Assembly (NCBI RefSeq): GCF_000159695.1 | Contig: NZ_CM000955.1 | Span: forward strand, 389,001-453,000 | Direction of reading: 5' to 3' | Source: Finegoldia magna ATCC 53516 | Lineage (GTDB): Bacteria; Bacillota; Clostridia; Tissierellales; Peptoniphilaceae | DNA length: 64,000 nucleotides | Shown: positions 44,730 to 54,059 of the stretch, piece after piece | Layout: each line of letters starts with the position of its first letter | Numbering within the stretch: the first letter of the stretch is position 1 | Made by a program: the position numbers and the translations under genes | Notes under the pieces: generated by a model | What the model saw: the letters and a program-made list of their open reading frames with translations, nothing else | Databases searched by the model: none | What the model was told of the DNA's origin: nothing

Positions 44730-45575
44730 ATCGTACGACCTTTGCCATATATCTCTAATTTTTTGCATTATATCGCGGTCAACTCTCTTAGGATATTCAT
44801 ATCCCAAAAGCTCTGCCACGTGAAGTCCTTGTTTTCTGAAAAGATCACATGATTTAAACAATGTACTCCACAAATTTTCTAATTCTGGAAGTGGATATGT
44901 TTGCAGATATCTTTCGTAATGATCTTTTGGAAGATAAGTCTTGATGTATTCGTAGTTGTATCCAATATTTACATTGAAGTCGTAATTGCTACCAATGTAG
45001 TAACCAGTCATTTTATCTACGTTTTCTCTAACATGATAAAACATTTGAATGGCGTAGATTTCTTCTTTTCTGTACAATCCTTTCGCAACATTCAATGAAT
45101 TTATGAACATTTGATTAACAAGTGATTCAAATTCATGTTTAGTTGGCTTTAATTGTCTAAAACAAACATCTGATTTCGTGCTATTTCCAACTAAAACTTG
45201 GTCTTTGTCTACCAAAATTTCTGATTGACTATCTTCATTAATATAAGCCTGCATCGTGTTTTCTTTTATGAAAAATATTCTGATTTTAGAAATATCATTG
45301 AGCACTATTGTGTAGCTTATGTTGTGCGGATTAATTTTATTCGTATAAGTTAATTTGTCAGATTTTTCTAACATCAACACATCGCCGAATAAGTTTTCAA
45401 TGAAATGTGAATCCTTAAACTTTTCAAAATCACTAACGCCGAAAACAAAGTGATAATCAGTGTTTTCGTCCTTTTTTAAAGTAGGATTAAGTCTTCTTCC
45501 CGTTTCTATAAGACTTCTAACTTCTTCATTTTGTTTTGAAAATTCTATAACCGTATTTTTAATATTATTAACCAT
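44727..45575 (-). CDS. ANT(6)-like nucleotidyltransferase-fold protein with altered active site
   Basis: A 282-residue protein resembling aminoglycoside 6-adenylyltransferases (AadE-type): RSLIETGRRLNPTLKK, the FGVSDFEKFKDSHFIENLFGDVLML region and a C-terminal helical part with LFRKQGLHVAELLGYEYP. In active enzymes the first motif is GSR and the metal site is DYD. Here it is GRR (26-28) and DYH (Asp40, His42), so one metal-binding Asp is lost. It is probably not a working resistance enzyme. It is followed upstream by a HAD phosphatase 5 bases away in the same operon. Confidence 0.75.
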   Translation of the reverse strand: MVNNIKNTVIEFSKQNEEVRSLIETGRRLNPTLKKDENTDYHFVFGVSDFEKFKDSHFIENLFGDVLMLEKSDKLTYTNKINPHNISYTIVLNDISKIRIFFIKENTMQAYINEDSQSEILVDKDQVLVGNSTKSDVCFRQLKPTKHEFESLVNQMFINSLNVAKGLYRKEEIYAIQMFYHVRENVDKMTGYYIGSNYDFNVNIGYNYEYIKTYLPKDHYERYLQTYPLPELENLWSTLFKSCDLFRKQGLHVAELLGYEYPKRVDRDIMQKIRDIWQRSYD

Positions 45576-45580
45576 TCAAA

Positions 45581-46225
45581 TCACCTATCATTTTGATTAA
45601 TCACATATTCATACACATCAATTGGTTTTTCTGCAACAAAAACCGCATTTTCGTATTCTTCTGCATTTCCAAATCCATATCCTGCAGCGATTGCTTTAAT
45701 ATTGTTAAGTCTTGCCCCTTCAATATCGTGATGTCTGTCCCCAACCATAATCGATTCTTCTGGTTTTATATCAGTTTTATCAATTAAATATGCTATTACA
45801 TCTTCTTTTTCAACTCTAGATTGATCCATAGTCGCACCAGCAGTATACGAAAAATATTTCAACAAATTATTATCCGAAAGAATTTTTCTAGCCGACGATT
45901 CAACTTTGCTCGTCGCCAAATAAATTTTATATCCATCATCATAAAATTTGTCTATAGTTTCTACAATTCCATCGTAGAGTTCCATTTCTTTCATGCCTTT
46001 TTCGAAATAGTAATCCCTGAAATCTTCAATTCTTTCTTTGGATTCAGTCTCACTAAATCCCAACTCCATGTAACTGTCTTTCAAAGGTGGTCCTATAAAA
46101 GATATGAGCTTACTTTCATCGTATTTAAAATTTATTTTATCCAAACTAAACTTAACAGCATTTACAATTCCCTCATAGGAATTAGTAATAGTACCATCAA
46201 GATCAAATATTATATTCTTAATCAT
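45581..46225 (-). CDS. HAD-superfamily phosphatase (phosphoglycolate phosphatase-like)
   Basis: A 214-residue HAD hydrolase: motif I FDLDGTITNSY (7-17), motif II in LATSKVES and motif IV VGDRHHDIEGARLN. An alpha-helical cap (about 17-85) marks subfamily IA, near Gph/PpaX/YqaB types. The substrate cannot be set. It lies 5 bases upstream of the ANT(6)-like gene. Confidence 0.88.
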   Translation of the reverse strand: MIKNIIFDLDGTITNSYEGIVNAVKFSLDKINFKYDESKLISFIGPPLKDSYMELGFSETESKERIEDFRDYYFEKGMKEMELYDGIVETIDKFYDDGYKIYLATSKVESSARKILSDNNLLKYFSYTAGATMDQSRVEKEDVIAYLIDKTDIKPEESIMVGDRHHDIEGARLNNIKAIAAGYGFGNAEEYENAVFVAEKPIDVYEYVINQNDR

Positions 46226-46339
46226 AATTCCCCTCTCAATTTATTATATCATAGCAAATTTACTATGGTGTAATTATAAATTTATTTTAACACCAATGAT
46301 TATTTTATCATATATTTGATATTGTGTTTGAATTTTAGG

Positions 46340-46366
46340 CAAAACAAAACCCCGCACATGGCGGGG
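46340..46366 (-). terminator. Terminator of the opp operon
   Basis: CCCCGC / GCGGGG stem, 5-base loop, TTTTGTTTT on the minus strand. Confidence 0.85.
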
Positions 46367-46374
46367 AATATAAT

Positions 46375-47550
46375 TTATTTTGTCATTCCTGTAGAGTCGA
46401 TATTTCTAGCTTTTGCTTCGTCATCTAATCTCTTATCCATTTGTTGATCAGCTGTTGTTTCTTCAACATTTTCTTGAACTTCAGATTGAGGTGCACGACT
46501 AAGCTTAGTATCTTGTTCTTTCATAGCTCTTATACCTTCGTCTAATCCTTTATCGAATAAGTGACAAGCTACAAAGTGTTTATCTGCTACTTCTTGTAAT
46601 ACAGGTCTGTCTTTTTTACAGATTTCCATTACATAATTACATCTTGTACAGAACTTACATCCTTCTGGCGCATTAATTGGTGAAGGAATTTCTCCTTGTA
46701 ATTTAACACGTCCTTCGCTTGAAACATCTGGATCTGGAATAGGAATTGCAGAAATCAATGCTTTAGTGTAAGGGTGAAGTGGTTGATTATAAATCTTAGT
46801 GTTAGAAGATACTTCGACCATACTACCCAAATACATTAGGCCTATTCTATCTGAAATGTGTTTTACCATTGATAAATCGTGAGAAATGAATAAATAAGTT
46901 AATTTCTTTTCTCTTTGTAATTCAATAAGTAAGTTAACAACTTGTGCTTGAATACTTACATCAAGCGCAGAGATAGGTTCATCACATACGATAAATTCTG
47001 GTTCAACAGCTAAAGCTCTGGCAATACCAATTCTTTGTCTTTGTCCACCAGATAATTCGTGTGGGAATCTTGCTCCGTGTTCAGCGTTAAGTCCTACAGT
47101 TTTTAATAATTCTGTAATTCTGTTTTGAATATCTTTTTCTTTCATTTCAGGGAAGTGAACTCTGATACCTTCTCCAATGATATCACCAATTGTCATCTTA
47201 GAATCAAGTGATGAGTATGGGTCTTGGAAAATCATTTGAGCTTTTTTCTTGAAAGATTGTTTTTCTTTTCCACTCAATTTTGAAGTATCTTTTCCTTCAT
47301 AAATAACTTTACCGTTTGTAGGTTCGTATAAGTTAATAACTGTTCTTCCGCATGTAGTTTTACCACATCCAGATTCTCCTACAAGTCCGAAAGTTTCCCC
47401 TTTATATATTTTTAAATTTACATTTTCAACAGCTTTTAAAGTCTTGTTCTTACCAACTTTGAAAAACTTATCCAAGTTTTCTAAATCAACAAGCACTTCT
47501 CTGTTTGAATAATCTATGTTTTTATCTTTAATAACGTTAGTTTCTGACAT
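46375..47550 (-). CDS. oppF: Oligopeptide ABC transporter ATPase OppF
   Basis: A 391-residue ABC ATPase. Walker A GESGCGKTT, signature LSGGQRQRIGIARAL and Walker B FIVCDEPISALD are intact. An oligopeptide/dipeptide C-terminal domain with CKFCTRCNYVMEIC follows. An unusual ~50-residue acidic, Glu/Gln/Asp-rich tail extends past the usual end. Last gene of oppABCDF; energises peptide uptake with OppD. Confidence 0.93.
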   Translation of the reverse strand: MSETNVIKDKNIDYSNREVLVDLENLDKFFKVGKNKTLKAVENVNLKIYKGETFGLVGESGCGKTTCGRTVINLYEPTNGKVIYEGKDTSKLSGKEKQSFKKKAQMIFQDPYSSLDSKMTIGDIIGEGIRVHFPEMKEKDIQNRITELLKTVGLNAEHGARFPHELSGGQRQRIGIARALAVEPEFIVCDEPISALDVSIQAQVVNLLIELQREKKLTYLFISHDLSMVKHISDRIGLMYLGSMVEVSSNTKIYNQPLHPYTKALISAIPIPDPDVSSEGRVKLQGEIPSPINAPEGCKFCTRCNYVMEICKKDRPVLQEVADKHFVACHLFDKGLDEGIRAMKEQDTKLSRAPQSEVQENVEETTADQQMDKRLDDEAKARNIDSTGMTK

Positions 47551-47559
47551 AATTCACTC

Positions 47560-48795
47560 CTAATAAGGTCTTTCAACTTTTGGTGCTTGTTCGTGTGTTA
47601 ACCAACATCTGCAAACATGATGGTCTGAATATCTAGTTTCAGGTGGTTTCTTTTCTCTACAAATTTGCATTGCATAATCACATCTCGCTGCAAATGGACA
47701 TCCCGGAATTTCCATCAATAAATCTGGTGGAGTTCCACCTAATGAATACAATTCATTATCTTTTGATGAGTCAAGTCTTGGAACGCTCATCAACAATGCC
47801 CATGTGTATGGGTGATGTGCATCTTTAAATATTTCTTGTACTGTACCAGTTTCCATGATTTCACCGGCATACATTACTTGAATTCTGTCTGCAAAGTCAG
47901 CTACTACGCCTAAATCGTGAGTTACAAGAACTATAGAAGTGTTTTTAGTATCTCTTAATTCTCTCATCAAATCCAAGATTTGTGCTTGAATAGTTACATC
48001 AAGTGCTGTGGTTGGTTCGTCAGCCAAGATAACATTAGGGTTACATGCCAATGCTATGGCAATCATAACTCTTTGTCTCATACCACCTGATAATTCGTGT
48101 GGATATTGTTTAACACGTTCTTCAGCGTTAGGAATATTTACAGTCTTTAACAATTTAACAGCTTCTTTTTTAGCTTCATCTTTTGATAAATCAGTGTGCA
48201 ATAAAAGAGATTCTGTAATTTGTTTACCTATTTTCATAGTTGGGTTAAGAGAAGTCATAGGGTCTTGGAAAATCATTGATACATCAGAACCTTTATATTC
48301 TCTTAATCTCTTCTTATCCATGTTAAGAACTTCTTCATTCATATATTTAATTGAAGATGGTTCTTTGATAACTGCTGATTGAGGTAAAATTTGAAGTATA
48401 GATTTACTTACTACTGTTTTACCACATCCAGATTCACCTACTAAAGCCAAAGCTTCTCCATCGTAGATGTCAAAACTTACACCTCTTACAGCCTTTACTT
48501 CACCAGCATAAGTATTGAAAGATACGTTTAAGTTATCTACTTCAATTACTTTTGGTCTGTTAGTGTAATCTTTTTCTACTCTAGCAGTTCTTGTAAGTTC
48601 TTCTGATAAATTTTGTTTTTCGTTCATATTTTTTTCTTCGTTAACTCTATCTTCTACAACTTCAGAGGAAACATATTTAGTTGTAGTTTCCACTTCATTA
48701 TTTTCATTAATTACAGTTTCTTCAACTAAAGTTTCTTCTGAAAGGTTTTGTTCTTTTTTTAGTTCATCTACATCTTTGTATTTATTCTTGCTCAT
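47560..48795 (-). CDS. oppD: Oligopeptide ABC transporter ATPase OppD
   Basis: A 411-residue ABC ATPase. Walker A GESGCGKTV, LSGGMRQRVMIAIAL and ILADEPTTALD are intact, with the peptide-transporter C-terminal Cys-containing segment. About 80 residues of acidic, low-complexity sequence precede the ABC domain, with QNLSEE at 16-21 and again at 61-66. An AGGAGG site before the first ATG shows the extension is translated. Works with OppF, OppB and OppC. Confidence 0.93.
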   Translation of the reverse strand: MSKNKYKDVDELKKEQNLSEETLVEETVINENNEVETTTKYVSSEVVEDRVNEEKNMNEKQNLSEELTRTARVEKDYTNRPKVIEVDNLNVSFNTYAGEVKAVRGVSFDIYDGEALALVGESGCGKTVVSKSILQILPQSAVIKEPSSIKYMNEEVLNMDKKRLREYKGSDVSMIFQDPMTSLNPTMKIGKQITESLLLHTDLSKDEAKKEAVKLLKTVNIPNAEERVKQYPHELSGGMRQRVMIAIALACNPNVILADEPTTALDVTIQAQILDLMRELRDTKNTSIVLVTHDLGVVADFADRIQVMYAGEIMETGTVQEIFKDAHHPYTWALLMSVPRLDSSKDNELYSLGGTPPDLLMEIPGCPFAARCDYAMQICREKKPPETRYSDHHVCRCWLTHEQAPKVERPY

Positions 48796-48806
48796 GTTTT
48801 TTCCTC

Positions 48807-49724
48807 CTACTGTCTAAGGTTAGGGTCAAGCGCATCTCTCAAACCATCACCTAACAAAGTAAATGAAAGCATTGTTAACCCGATCATTAGAGCTGGGAAA
48901 AACAATTGATAAGGATAAAATTGGAATACTTGTTGAGCTTGTGAACACATAAGTCCCCAAGAAGTTTCTGGAGGTTGTACACCAAGTCCTAAGTAACTTA
49001 AGAAAGCTTCACCAAATATATATCCTGGAATATCAAATGAAATTGATACAAGTATTACGTTCAAAGTATTTGGAATAAGGTGTTTGATAATGATGTCTTT
49101 GTTGCTTACTCCCAATACACGAGCTGCCATGATATAGTCTTGTTCTTTTAATGAAAGAATTTGACCTCTTACAAGTCTTGCAAGACCACACCATCCTGTG
49201 ATAGTCATGGCTAAGATAAGTGTACCTACACCATTTGAGTTTAATGCTAATCTTAAAATAATTACTAATAATAGATAAGGAATAGAAATCAAAATCTCTA
49301 CAATTCTCATCATTATTGTGTCAACTCTTCCACCAAAGAATGCAGAAGCTGCACCATAAATAGAACCTATAACAGTACCAATAATAGCACCTGCAAGACC
49401 TATTATGATGGAAATTCTACCACCTCTCCAAATTCTTGTGAAGATATCTCTTCCAAGTTCGTCAGTACCGAACCAGAATTTTGAACTTGGTGATAAGTTA
49501 ATATCTCCAACTAATTGTTCGTGAGAGTATCCTGTTAGCATTGGTCCGATGATAACCATTACAATTAAAAATACTAATATAATAAATGCAACTAAAGCTG
49601 CCTTGTTTTCTTTAAATCTTCTCCAAGCGTCAGACCAGTATGTTACTACAGGTCTTGCTATAAACTCAGATGTTCTATCGTCATCTGTTAGTCTTTGAAA
49701 TTTGCTTTGATCTATTTTTTCCAT
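48807..49724 (-). CDS. oppC: Oligopeptide ABC transporter permease OppC
   Basis: A 305-residue permease with an N-terminal helix (about 38-62) and five more in the BPD domain. The EAA-type loop RVLGVSNKDIIIKHLIPN and FGTDELGRDIFTRIWRGG are typical of OppC/DppC. Operon spacing of 9-11 bases on each side. Confidence 0.94.
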   Translation of the reverse strand: MEKIDQSKFQRLTDDDRTSEFIARPVVTYWSDAWRRFKENKAALVAFIILVFLIVMVIIGPMLTGYSHEQLVGDINLSPSSKFWFGTDELGRDIFTRIWRGGRISIIIGLAGAIIGTVIGSIYGAASAFFGGRVDTIMMRIVEILISIPYLLLVIILRLALNSNGVGTLILAMTITGWCGLARLVRGQILSLKEQDYIMAARVLGVSNKDIIIKHLIPNTLNVILVSISFDIPGYIFGEAFLSYLGLGVQPPETSWGLMCSQAQQVFQFYPYQLFFPALMIGLTMLSFTLLGDGLRDALDPNLRQ

Positions 49725-49733
49725 ACTAATCCC

Positions 49734-50660
49734 CTAATCTACTATTTTAATTCTTGGATCTGCTATTCCGTATAAGATATCTACAACTAATTGAGAGATT
49801 AAGAACAAGAATGCATAGAAAATTGTTGTACCTATAATCATAGGATAATCTCTGGCAGTTATAGAGTTTACAAAGTAGCTTCCTAATCCTGGTATAGAAT
49901 ACATACTTTCAATAATGAAAGATCCTGTAAAGATACCAACGATTTGTGGTGCTATTATTGTGATGATAGGAAGTATAGCATTTCTGAATACGTGTTTTCT
50001 AATTACATTGAAGCCTGATACACCTTTTGCTTTTGCAGTTAGTATGTAGTCTTCGTTTAAAACTTCCAATACATTACTTCTCATGTATCTAGCATAAGTA
50101 GCTATTGAACCAAAGCATAATGCTATTGAAGGCAAAATTGTATACTTGATTTCGTCTCCGTAGCCTGAAGTTGGAAACCAATTTAGTTTTACTGCGAAAG
50201 CGTATTGTAAAAGAGCCCCCAAAATAAATACAGGTATCGTAATACCCAAAATAGCTAATACACTGATAATATAATCTGGCACTTTACCCCTGTTTAAGGC
50301 CGCAAGAATACCAAAAATAATACCAATAGTAATACCTATTACCATGGCTTGTCCACCAATTCTTCCAGATACTGGAGCAGTTTGAGCGATTGTAGCTTTT
50401 ACTTCTCTACCTGGATATTTGTATGAAGCACCTAAATCTCCATGTAATGCATTTTTCAAAAATATTGCATATTGTGTTGATACTGGTTTATCCAAACCAT
50501 ATCTAGCTTTATAATTTTTTATTGTTTGCTCTGGAAGAGTTTTACCCATAGCAGACAATGGATCCCCTTGAATATTATGCATCAAGAAGAATGTTGCTGT
50601 TGTGATTACAAATAATGTAAGCACCATATACAAGATTCTCTTTATAAGATATTTTAACAT
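49734..50660 (-). CDS. oppB: Oligopeptide ABC transporter permease OppB
   Basis: A 308-residue permease with about six helices. The start is at MLKYLIKRIL since GGAGGA lies just before it; an upstream TTG is part of the leader. MLKYLIKRILYMVLTLFVITTATFFLMH and AKAKGVSGFNVIRKHVFRNA are OppB/DppB features. Two strong hairpins separate it from oppA. Confidence 0.94.
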   Translation of the reverse strand: MLKYLIKRILYMVLTLFVITTATFFLMHNIQGDPLSAMGKTLPEQTIKNYKARYGLDKPVSTQYAIFLKNALHGDLGASYKYPGREVKATIAQTAPVSGRIGGQAMVIGITIGIIFGILAALNRGKVPDYIISVLAILGITIPVFILGALLQYAFAVKLNWFPTSGYGDEIKYTILPSIALCFGSIATYARYMRSNVLEVLNEDYILTAKAKGVSGFNVIRKHVFRNAILPIITIIAPQIVGIFTGSFIIESMYSIPGLGSYFVNSITARDYPMIIGTTIFYAFLFLISQLVVDILYGIADPRIKIVD

Positions 50661-50683
50661 GAGTCCTCCTATATACAATTAGT

Positions 50684-50712
50684 AGGCTGTTACAAATTAT
50701 TTGTAACAGCCT
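50684..50712 (-). repeat. Hairpin 1 between oppA and oppB
   Basis: A perfect 12-bp GGCTGTTACAAA / TTTGTAACAGCC stem with a 3-base loop, about 20 bases before the oppB ribosome site. Confidence 0.7.
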
Positions 50713-50726
50713 GCCATTTTGATATG

Positions 50727-50760
50727 TACCCTCTTTACTGGACATCCAGTAAGGAGGGTA
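50727..50760 (-). repeat. Hairpin 2 after oppA
   Basis: A 16-bp stem (27-42 with 45-60, one wobble) directly after the oppA stop. On the minus strand no T-run follows, so it looks like an mRNA 3'-end stabiliser rather than a terminator. Confidence 0.7.
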
Positions 50761-50763
50761 TTT

Positions 50764-52416
50764 TTATTTTTTTTCTAAATAAGTGTCTTTGTATCCTGCT
50801 GTTGAGAATTGGTTTAAGTTAATATTCTTTACATAATCTTGATAGTACATGTTAGTAGTACCAGAAATGATTGGGATAATAACTGTTTCATCAGCTAGGA
50901 TTTGTTCAGCTTTCTTATATAATTCAACTTGTTTGTTTTTGTCTTTTTCTTTGGCAGCGTCTCTGATTAATTTATCGTATTCTTCGCTCTTCCATCCAGT
51001 TCTAACTGCGTTAGCACTTGAAGTGAATAGAGACATCATTGCTGATGGGTGGTTGTAGTCAGCAGTCCATGCTAAGTAACCCATTTGGTAATTACCTTTG
51101 TTGATTTTACCAGAAAGGATAGCCCATTCCATCATTTCCAATTTAACCTTAACACCAAGTTTGTTTTGGAAGTTTTGTTGGAAATATTCACCGAATTTTT
51201 TCAAGTCTGGTGAGTTAGTCATAATTAAGCTTACTTCTAATTTAGATGGATCTGGATCCATTCCTAATTCTTTAAGACCTTCAGATAATAAAGCTTTTGG
51301 ATCGCCTAATTTGTCAGCCATTTCTTTAACAGGGTTTCCTGCCATATCTCTGTATTTCAAATCTTCAATTGTAATAGCTTTTGGTACCCAGAAATAAGCT
51401 GGAGCTGATTTTCCTTTAAGAACTGTTTCGTTGAAGCCTTCTCTGTCTAAAGCGATGTTGAATGCTTGTCTAACTTTTTTGTTCTTAAATAATTTATCTT
51501 TGTGGTTAACTGCGAAGTAATCTACTGCTGGAATATCAATTTTTTGAGTCTTAGTGCCTTCTCTCTTATCAAACTTAGAAGTCCATTCTGGTTTGTTAGT
51601 ACTTACACTCATAACTTCTCCAGATTGGAAAGCGTTCATCATTGTGTTTGTATCAGTGATTACTCTGATGTTTACTTTTTCTAATTTAACTTTGTCTTTG
51701 TTCCAGTAGTCTGGGTTCTTTTCAAGAACTAATTTAGAGTTGTGAGTCCATTCAGTTAATTTGAAAGGTCCGCAACCTACGATTGTGTTAGCTTCAGAAC
51801 CAAATTGTTCACCGTGTTTTTCAACTATGTCTTTTCTTTGTGGGAAACATACTCTGAAAGGTACGATGTTAATGAAATATTGTGCTGGGGCACTTAATTT
51901 GATTTCCAATGTTTTATCGTCAAGTGCTTTAACTCCTAATTTATCTAATGGAGCTTTTCCTTCGTTAACTTCTTGGAAGTTAGCGATATCAGCTAATAAG
52001 AATGATGAACCAGAACCTGTCTTAGGATCTGCTGTTCTCTTAATACCATATTCAAAGTCTTTTGCTGTTAATGGTTGACCATCTTCCCATTTTAAACCAT
52101 CACGTAATTTGAATGTGTAAGTCATAGCATCTTCAGAAACTGTCCATTCTTCAGCTGCTGCTGCTTCTGGTTTCAATGTTAAATCTTCGTTTTGAACCAA
52201 TCTGATAAGTGGTTCATATACGTTATTAACAACTGTATTACCATAGCTGTCGCTACCTTTTTGAGCATCGATAGAGTCAGGGTCTGCACTTAAGAAAGTA
52301 TTATATACTGTGTTTTCTCCTTTTTCTCCACCTTTTGAGCCTCCATTTCCACATGCTGTACCAGCAACCATAAGGCCGGCTAACATCAAGGCAACAAACC
52401 TTTTCTTGTTTCTCAT
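50764..52416 (-). CDS. oppA: Oligopeptide-binding lipoprotein OppA
   Basis: A 550-residue solute-binding lipoprotein. The signal peptide ends in a lipobox (VAGTAC, lipidated Cys22) and is followed by a Gly/Ser/Lys linker. SBP_bac_5 features include DPDSIDAQKGSDSYGNTVVNNVYEPL and YTFKLRDGLKWEDGQPLTAKDF. It delivers peptides to OppBCDF. AAGGAGG precedes the ATG. First gene of the operon, likely made in excess over the other subunits. Confidence 0.95.
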   Translation of the reverse strand: MRNKKRFVALMLAGLMVAGTACGNGGSKGGEKGENTVYNTFLSADPDSIDAQKGSDSYGNTVVNNVYEPLIRLVQNEDLTLKPEAAAAEEWTVSEDAMTYTFKLRDGLKWEDGQPLTAKDFEYGIKRTADPKTGSGSSFLLADIANFQEVNEGKAPLDKLGVKALDDKTLEIKLSAPAQYFINIVPFRVCFPQRKDIVEKHGEQFGSEANTIVGCGPFKLTEWTHNSKLVLEKNPDYWNKDKVKLEKVNIRVITDTNTMMNAFQSGEVMSVSTNKPEWTSKFDKREGTKTQKIDIPAVDYFAVNHKDKLFKNKKVRQAFNIALDREGFNETVLKGKSAPAYFWVPKAITIEDLKYRDMAGNPVKEMADKLGDPKALLSEGLKELGMDPDPSKLEVSLIMTNSPDLKKFGEYFQQNFQNKLGVKVKLEMMEWAILSGKINKGNYQMGYLAWTADYNHPSAMMSLFTSSANAVRTGWKSEEYDKLIRDAAKEKDKNKQVELYKKAEQILADETVIIPIISGTTNMYYQDYVKNINLNQFSTAGYKDTYLEKK

Positions 52417-52522
52417 TTACAATTCCTCCTTAAATATTTTAATCATATGAGAAAATCCGAATTAATCGTGAATACATATTTGAAAATATATAAGTTCTAG
52501 TCTTCACGTTTTTCGTAATTTC

Positions 52523-52551
52523 ATTATAACATGAATTTATGAAAATGATAA
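52523..52551 (-). promoter_or_regulatory. Promoter of the opp operon
   Basis: Minus strand TTATCA (52546-52551), a 17-base spacer and TATAAT (52523-52528) with an extended TG. It gives a leader of about 100 bases. Confidence 0.6.
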
Positions 52552-52924
52552 CATAAACAACGTTTTTTCAAAATATTTTAATATTATATTGTTATATAAT
52601 TATCTTGTTCTGTTTTTTTATAAATTTTTTCGTTTTAATTTATCTTTACAGTATTGTATACTTTTCGTAATAATCGCTATTTTATTGAAATATTGTTTTC
52701 ATAAATTTCTCATTTGATATTTGTTATCATGTCCGTTCTGAGTGAAATATTTTTACATTTTTTGGCGATATTTTTATTATTTTTGTGTGAAAAATTTAAT
52801 AAACGGATTTAAACAAATAAAAGATGAGATATTTTAGGAATTTATACCACAAAAGTATTTAGTAGTTTTTTGTAAATCATTGTAACTTTTTTGTAATATT
52901 TTTTTATTTTTAAAAAATCTCTAT

Positions 52925-52949
52925 TAAAAAAGCGACCATTTAAGGTCGC
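52925..52949 (-). terminator. Terminator of the threonine-aldolase-like gene
   Basis: GCGACC / GGTCGC stem with TTTTTT on the minus strand, just after the stop codon. Confidence 0.85.
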
Positions 52950-52953
52950 AATT

Positions 52954-53970
52954 TTATAAGTCATTTATCAATTCATCTACCATGTGCTCTTCCGTAGACC
53001 ATGATGTACAAATTCTTACATTTATGTAATCATTTGTTTTGTAATTTTCGCAAAAATTATATTTGTGTTTTAATCTGTGGTATCTTTCATAATCCATGTT
53101 TACGAATATTGTATTGGTAGTAGATTGAGTAGCTAACACATAGTTTTGTTCTTTTAATCTTCGTCTGATTCTGTCAGCCTGTTCATCTGCTTTTTCAGCT
53201 AATTTGAAAATTAAATCATCAGTAAATAATTCTCTAAATTGAATTCCCAAAAATCTGGATTTGGCAATCAACATTCCAGAGCCTTTAATGTAGTTTTTAA
53301 AATGAAGCTTGAAGTCATCGTTGTTTAATATCAACGCTTCTCCAAACATAGCCCCGCATTTTGTTCCTCCTACATATGTCGCATCGACAATATCACAAAT
53401 TTCTTTTAATGTTAAATCATTATTTTTTGCAGCTAATGCATATGCAAGTCTTGCACCATCCATGAATAAATACAGTCCATGTTTGTCGCAGACTTTTTTT
53501 ATTTCCATAAGTCTTTGTTTAGTGTAGATTGTTCCCGATTCTGATGAATTGGTTATGTAAACCATTTTTGGAATTGGTTTGTGAAAATATGCAGGATCAT
53601 TCATTCTTTCTGAGACGAACTTGTCTATTACTTCTGGAATTAATAATCCATCTTCATCTTCTACTATTTCTATTTTGTGACCAATATCTTCAATAGCCCC
53701 TGTTTCTAATGTATTAATGTGAGCATTATCACATGCGATAACACTTTCAAAAGGTCTTAGCGATGTTTTGATAACAAGTTTGTTACAAGCTGTAGAACCA
53801 TGTAGGAAATAAACGTCTTGATCAGAAATCTTTTTTCTGATAAGTTCTTTTGCTTGATGAGTGTATTCATCGTTGCAATAGCCTTGTTGTTGAACCATAT
53901 TGGTTTCTTCAAGTGCTTTTATGATATTTGGATGAACTCCTTCTAGATAATCACAGTTAAAATTATACAT
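52954..53970 (-). CDS. Threonine aldolase-like PLP enzyme
   Basis: A 338-residue fold-type I PLP enzyme. The start is the ATG at 53970 with GAGGAG before it. Motifs: FLHGSTACNKLVI near the N-terminus, YLFMDGARLAYAL with the PLP Asp, and TYVGGTKCGAMFGEAL with the Schiff-base Lys. It fits low-specificity L-threonine aldolase / beta-eliminating lyases that yield glycine and acetaldehyde. Other beta-eliminating activity cannot be excluded. Monocistronic. Confidence 0.85.
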   Translation of the reverse strand: MYNFNCDYLEGVHPNIIKALEETNMVQQQGYCNDEYTHQAKELIRKKISDQDVYFLHGSTACNKLVIKTSLRPFESVIACDNAHINTLETGAIEDIGHKIEIVEDEDGLLIPEVIDKFVSERMNDPAYFHKPIPKMVYITNSSESGTIYTKQRLMEIKKVCDKHGLYLFMDGARLAYALAAKNNDLTLKEICDIVDATYVGGTKCGAMFGEALILNNDDFKLHFKNYIKGSGMLIAKSRFLGIQFRELFTDDLIFKLAEKADEQADRIRRRLKEQNYVLATQSTTNTIFVNMDYERYHRLKHKYNFCENYKTNDYINVRICTSWSTEEHMVDELINDL

Positions 53971-54059
53971 AATTTTTCTCCTCAATCGACAATAATTAAT
54001 TTGTTAAAATACAGATTTATTATAACACTTGATAATTTTTTGTAAAGAATATTATTCAC

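Larger units (their letters stand above)
52417..52953. other. 537-base intergenic region upstream of oppA
   Basis: No credible open frame on either strand. It contains the oppA promoter (52523-52551), three TGTAA direct repeats at 52871, 52881 and 52892 that include one WalR-like match, and the terminator of the next gene. The centre (about 52560-52860) is very AT-rich with nothing else recognised. Confidence 0.6.

Noticed and set aside
44727..45575. Aminoglycoside resistance gene
   Set aside because: The GSR and DYD active-site motifs are altered, and the context is chromosomal and non-mobile.
46226..46339. Small gene between HAD phosphatase and opp terminator
   Set aside because: No open frame with a ribosome site; only AT-rich DNA with promoter-like patches.
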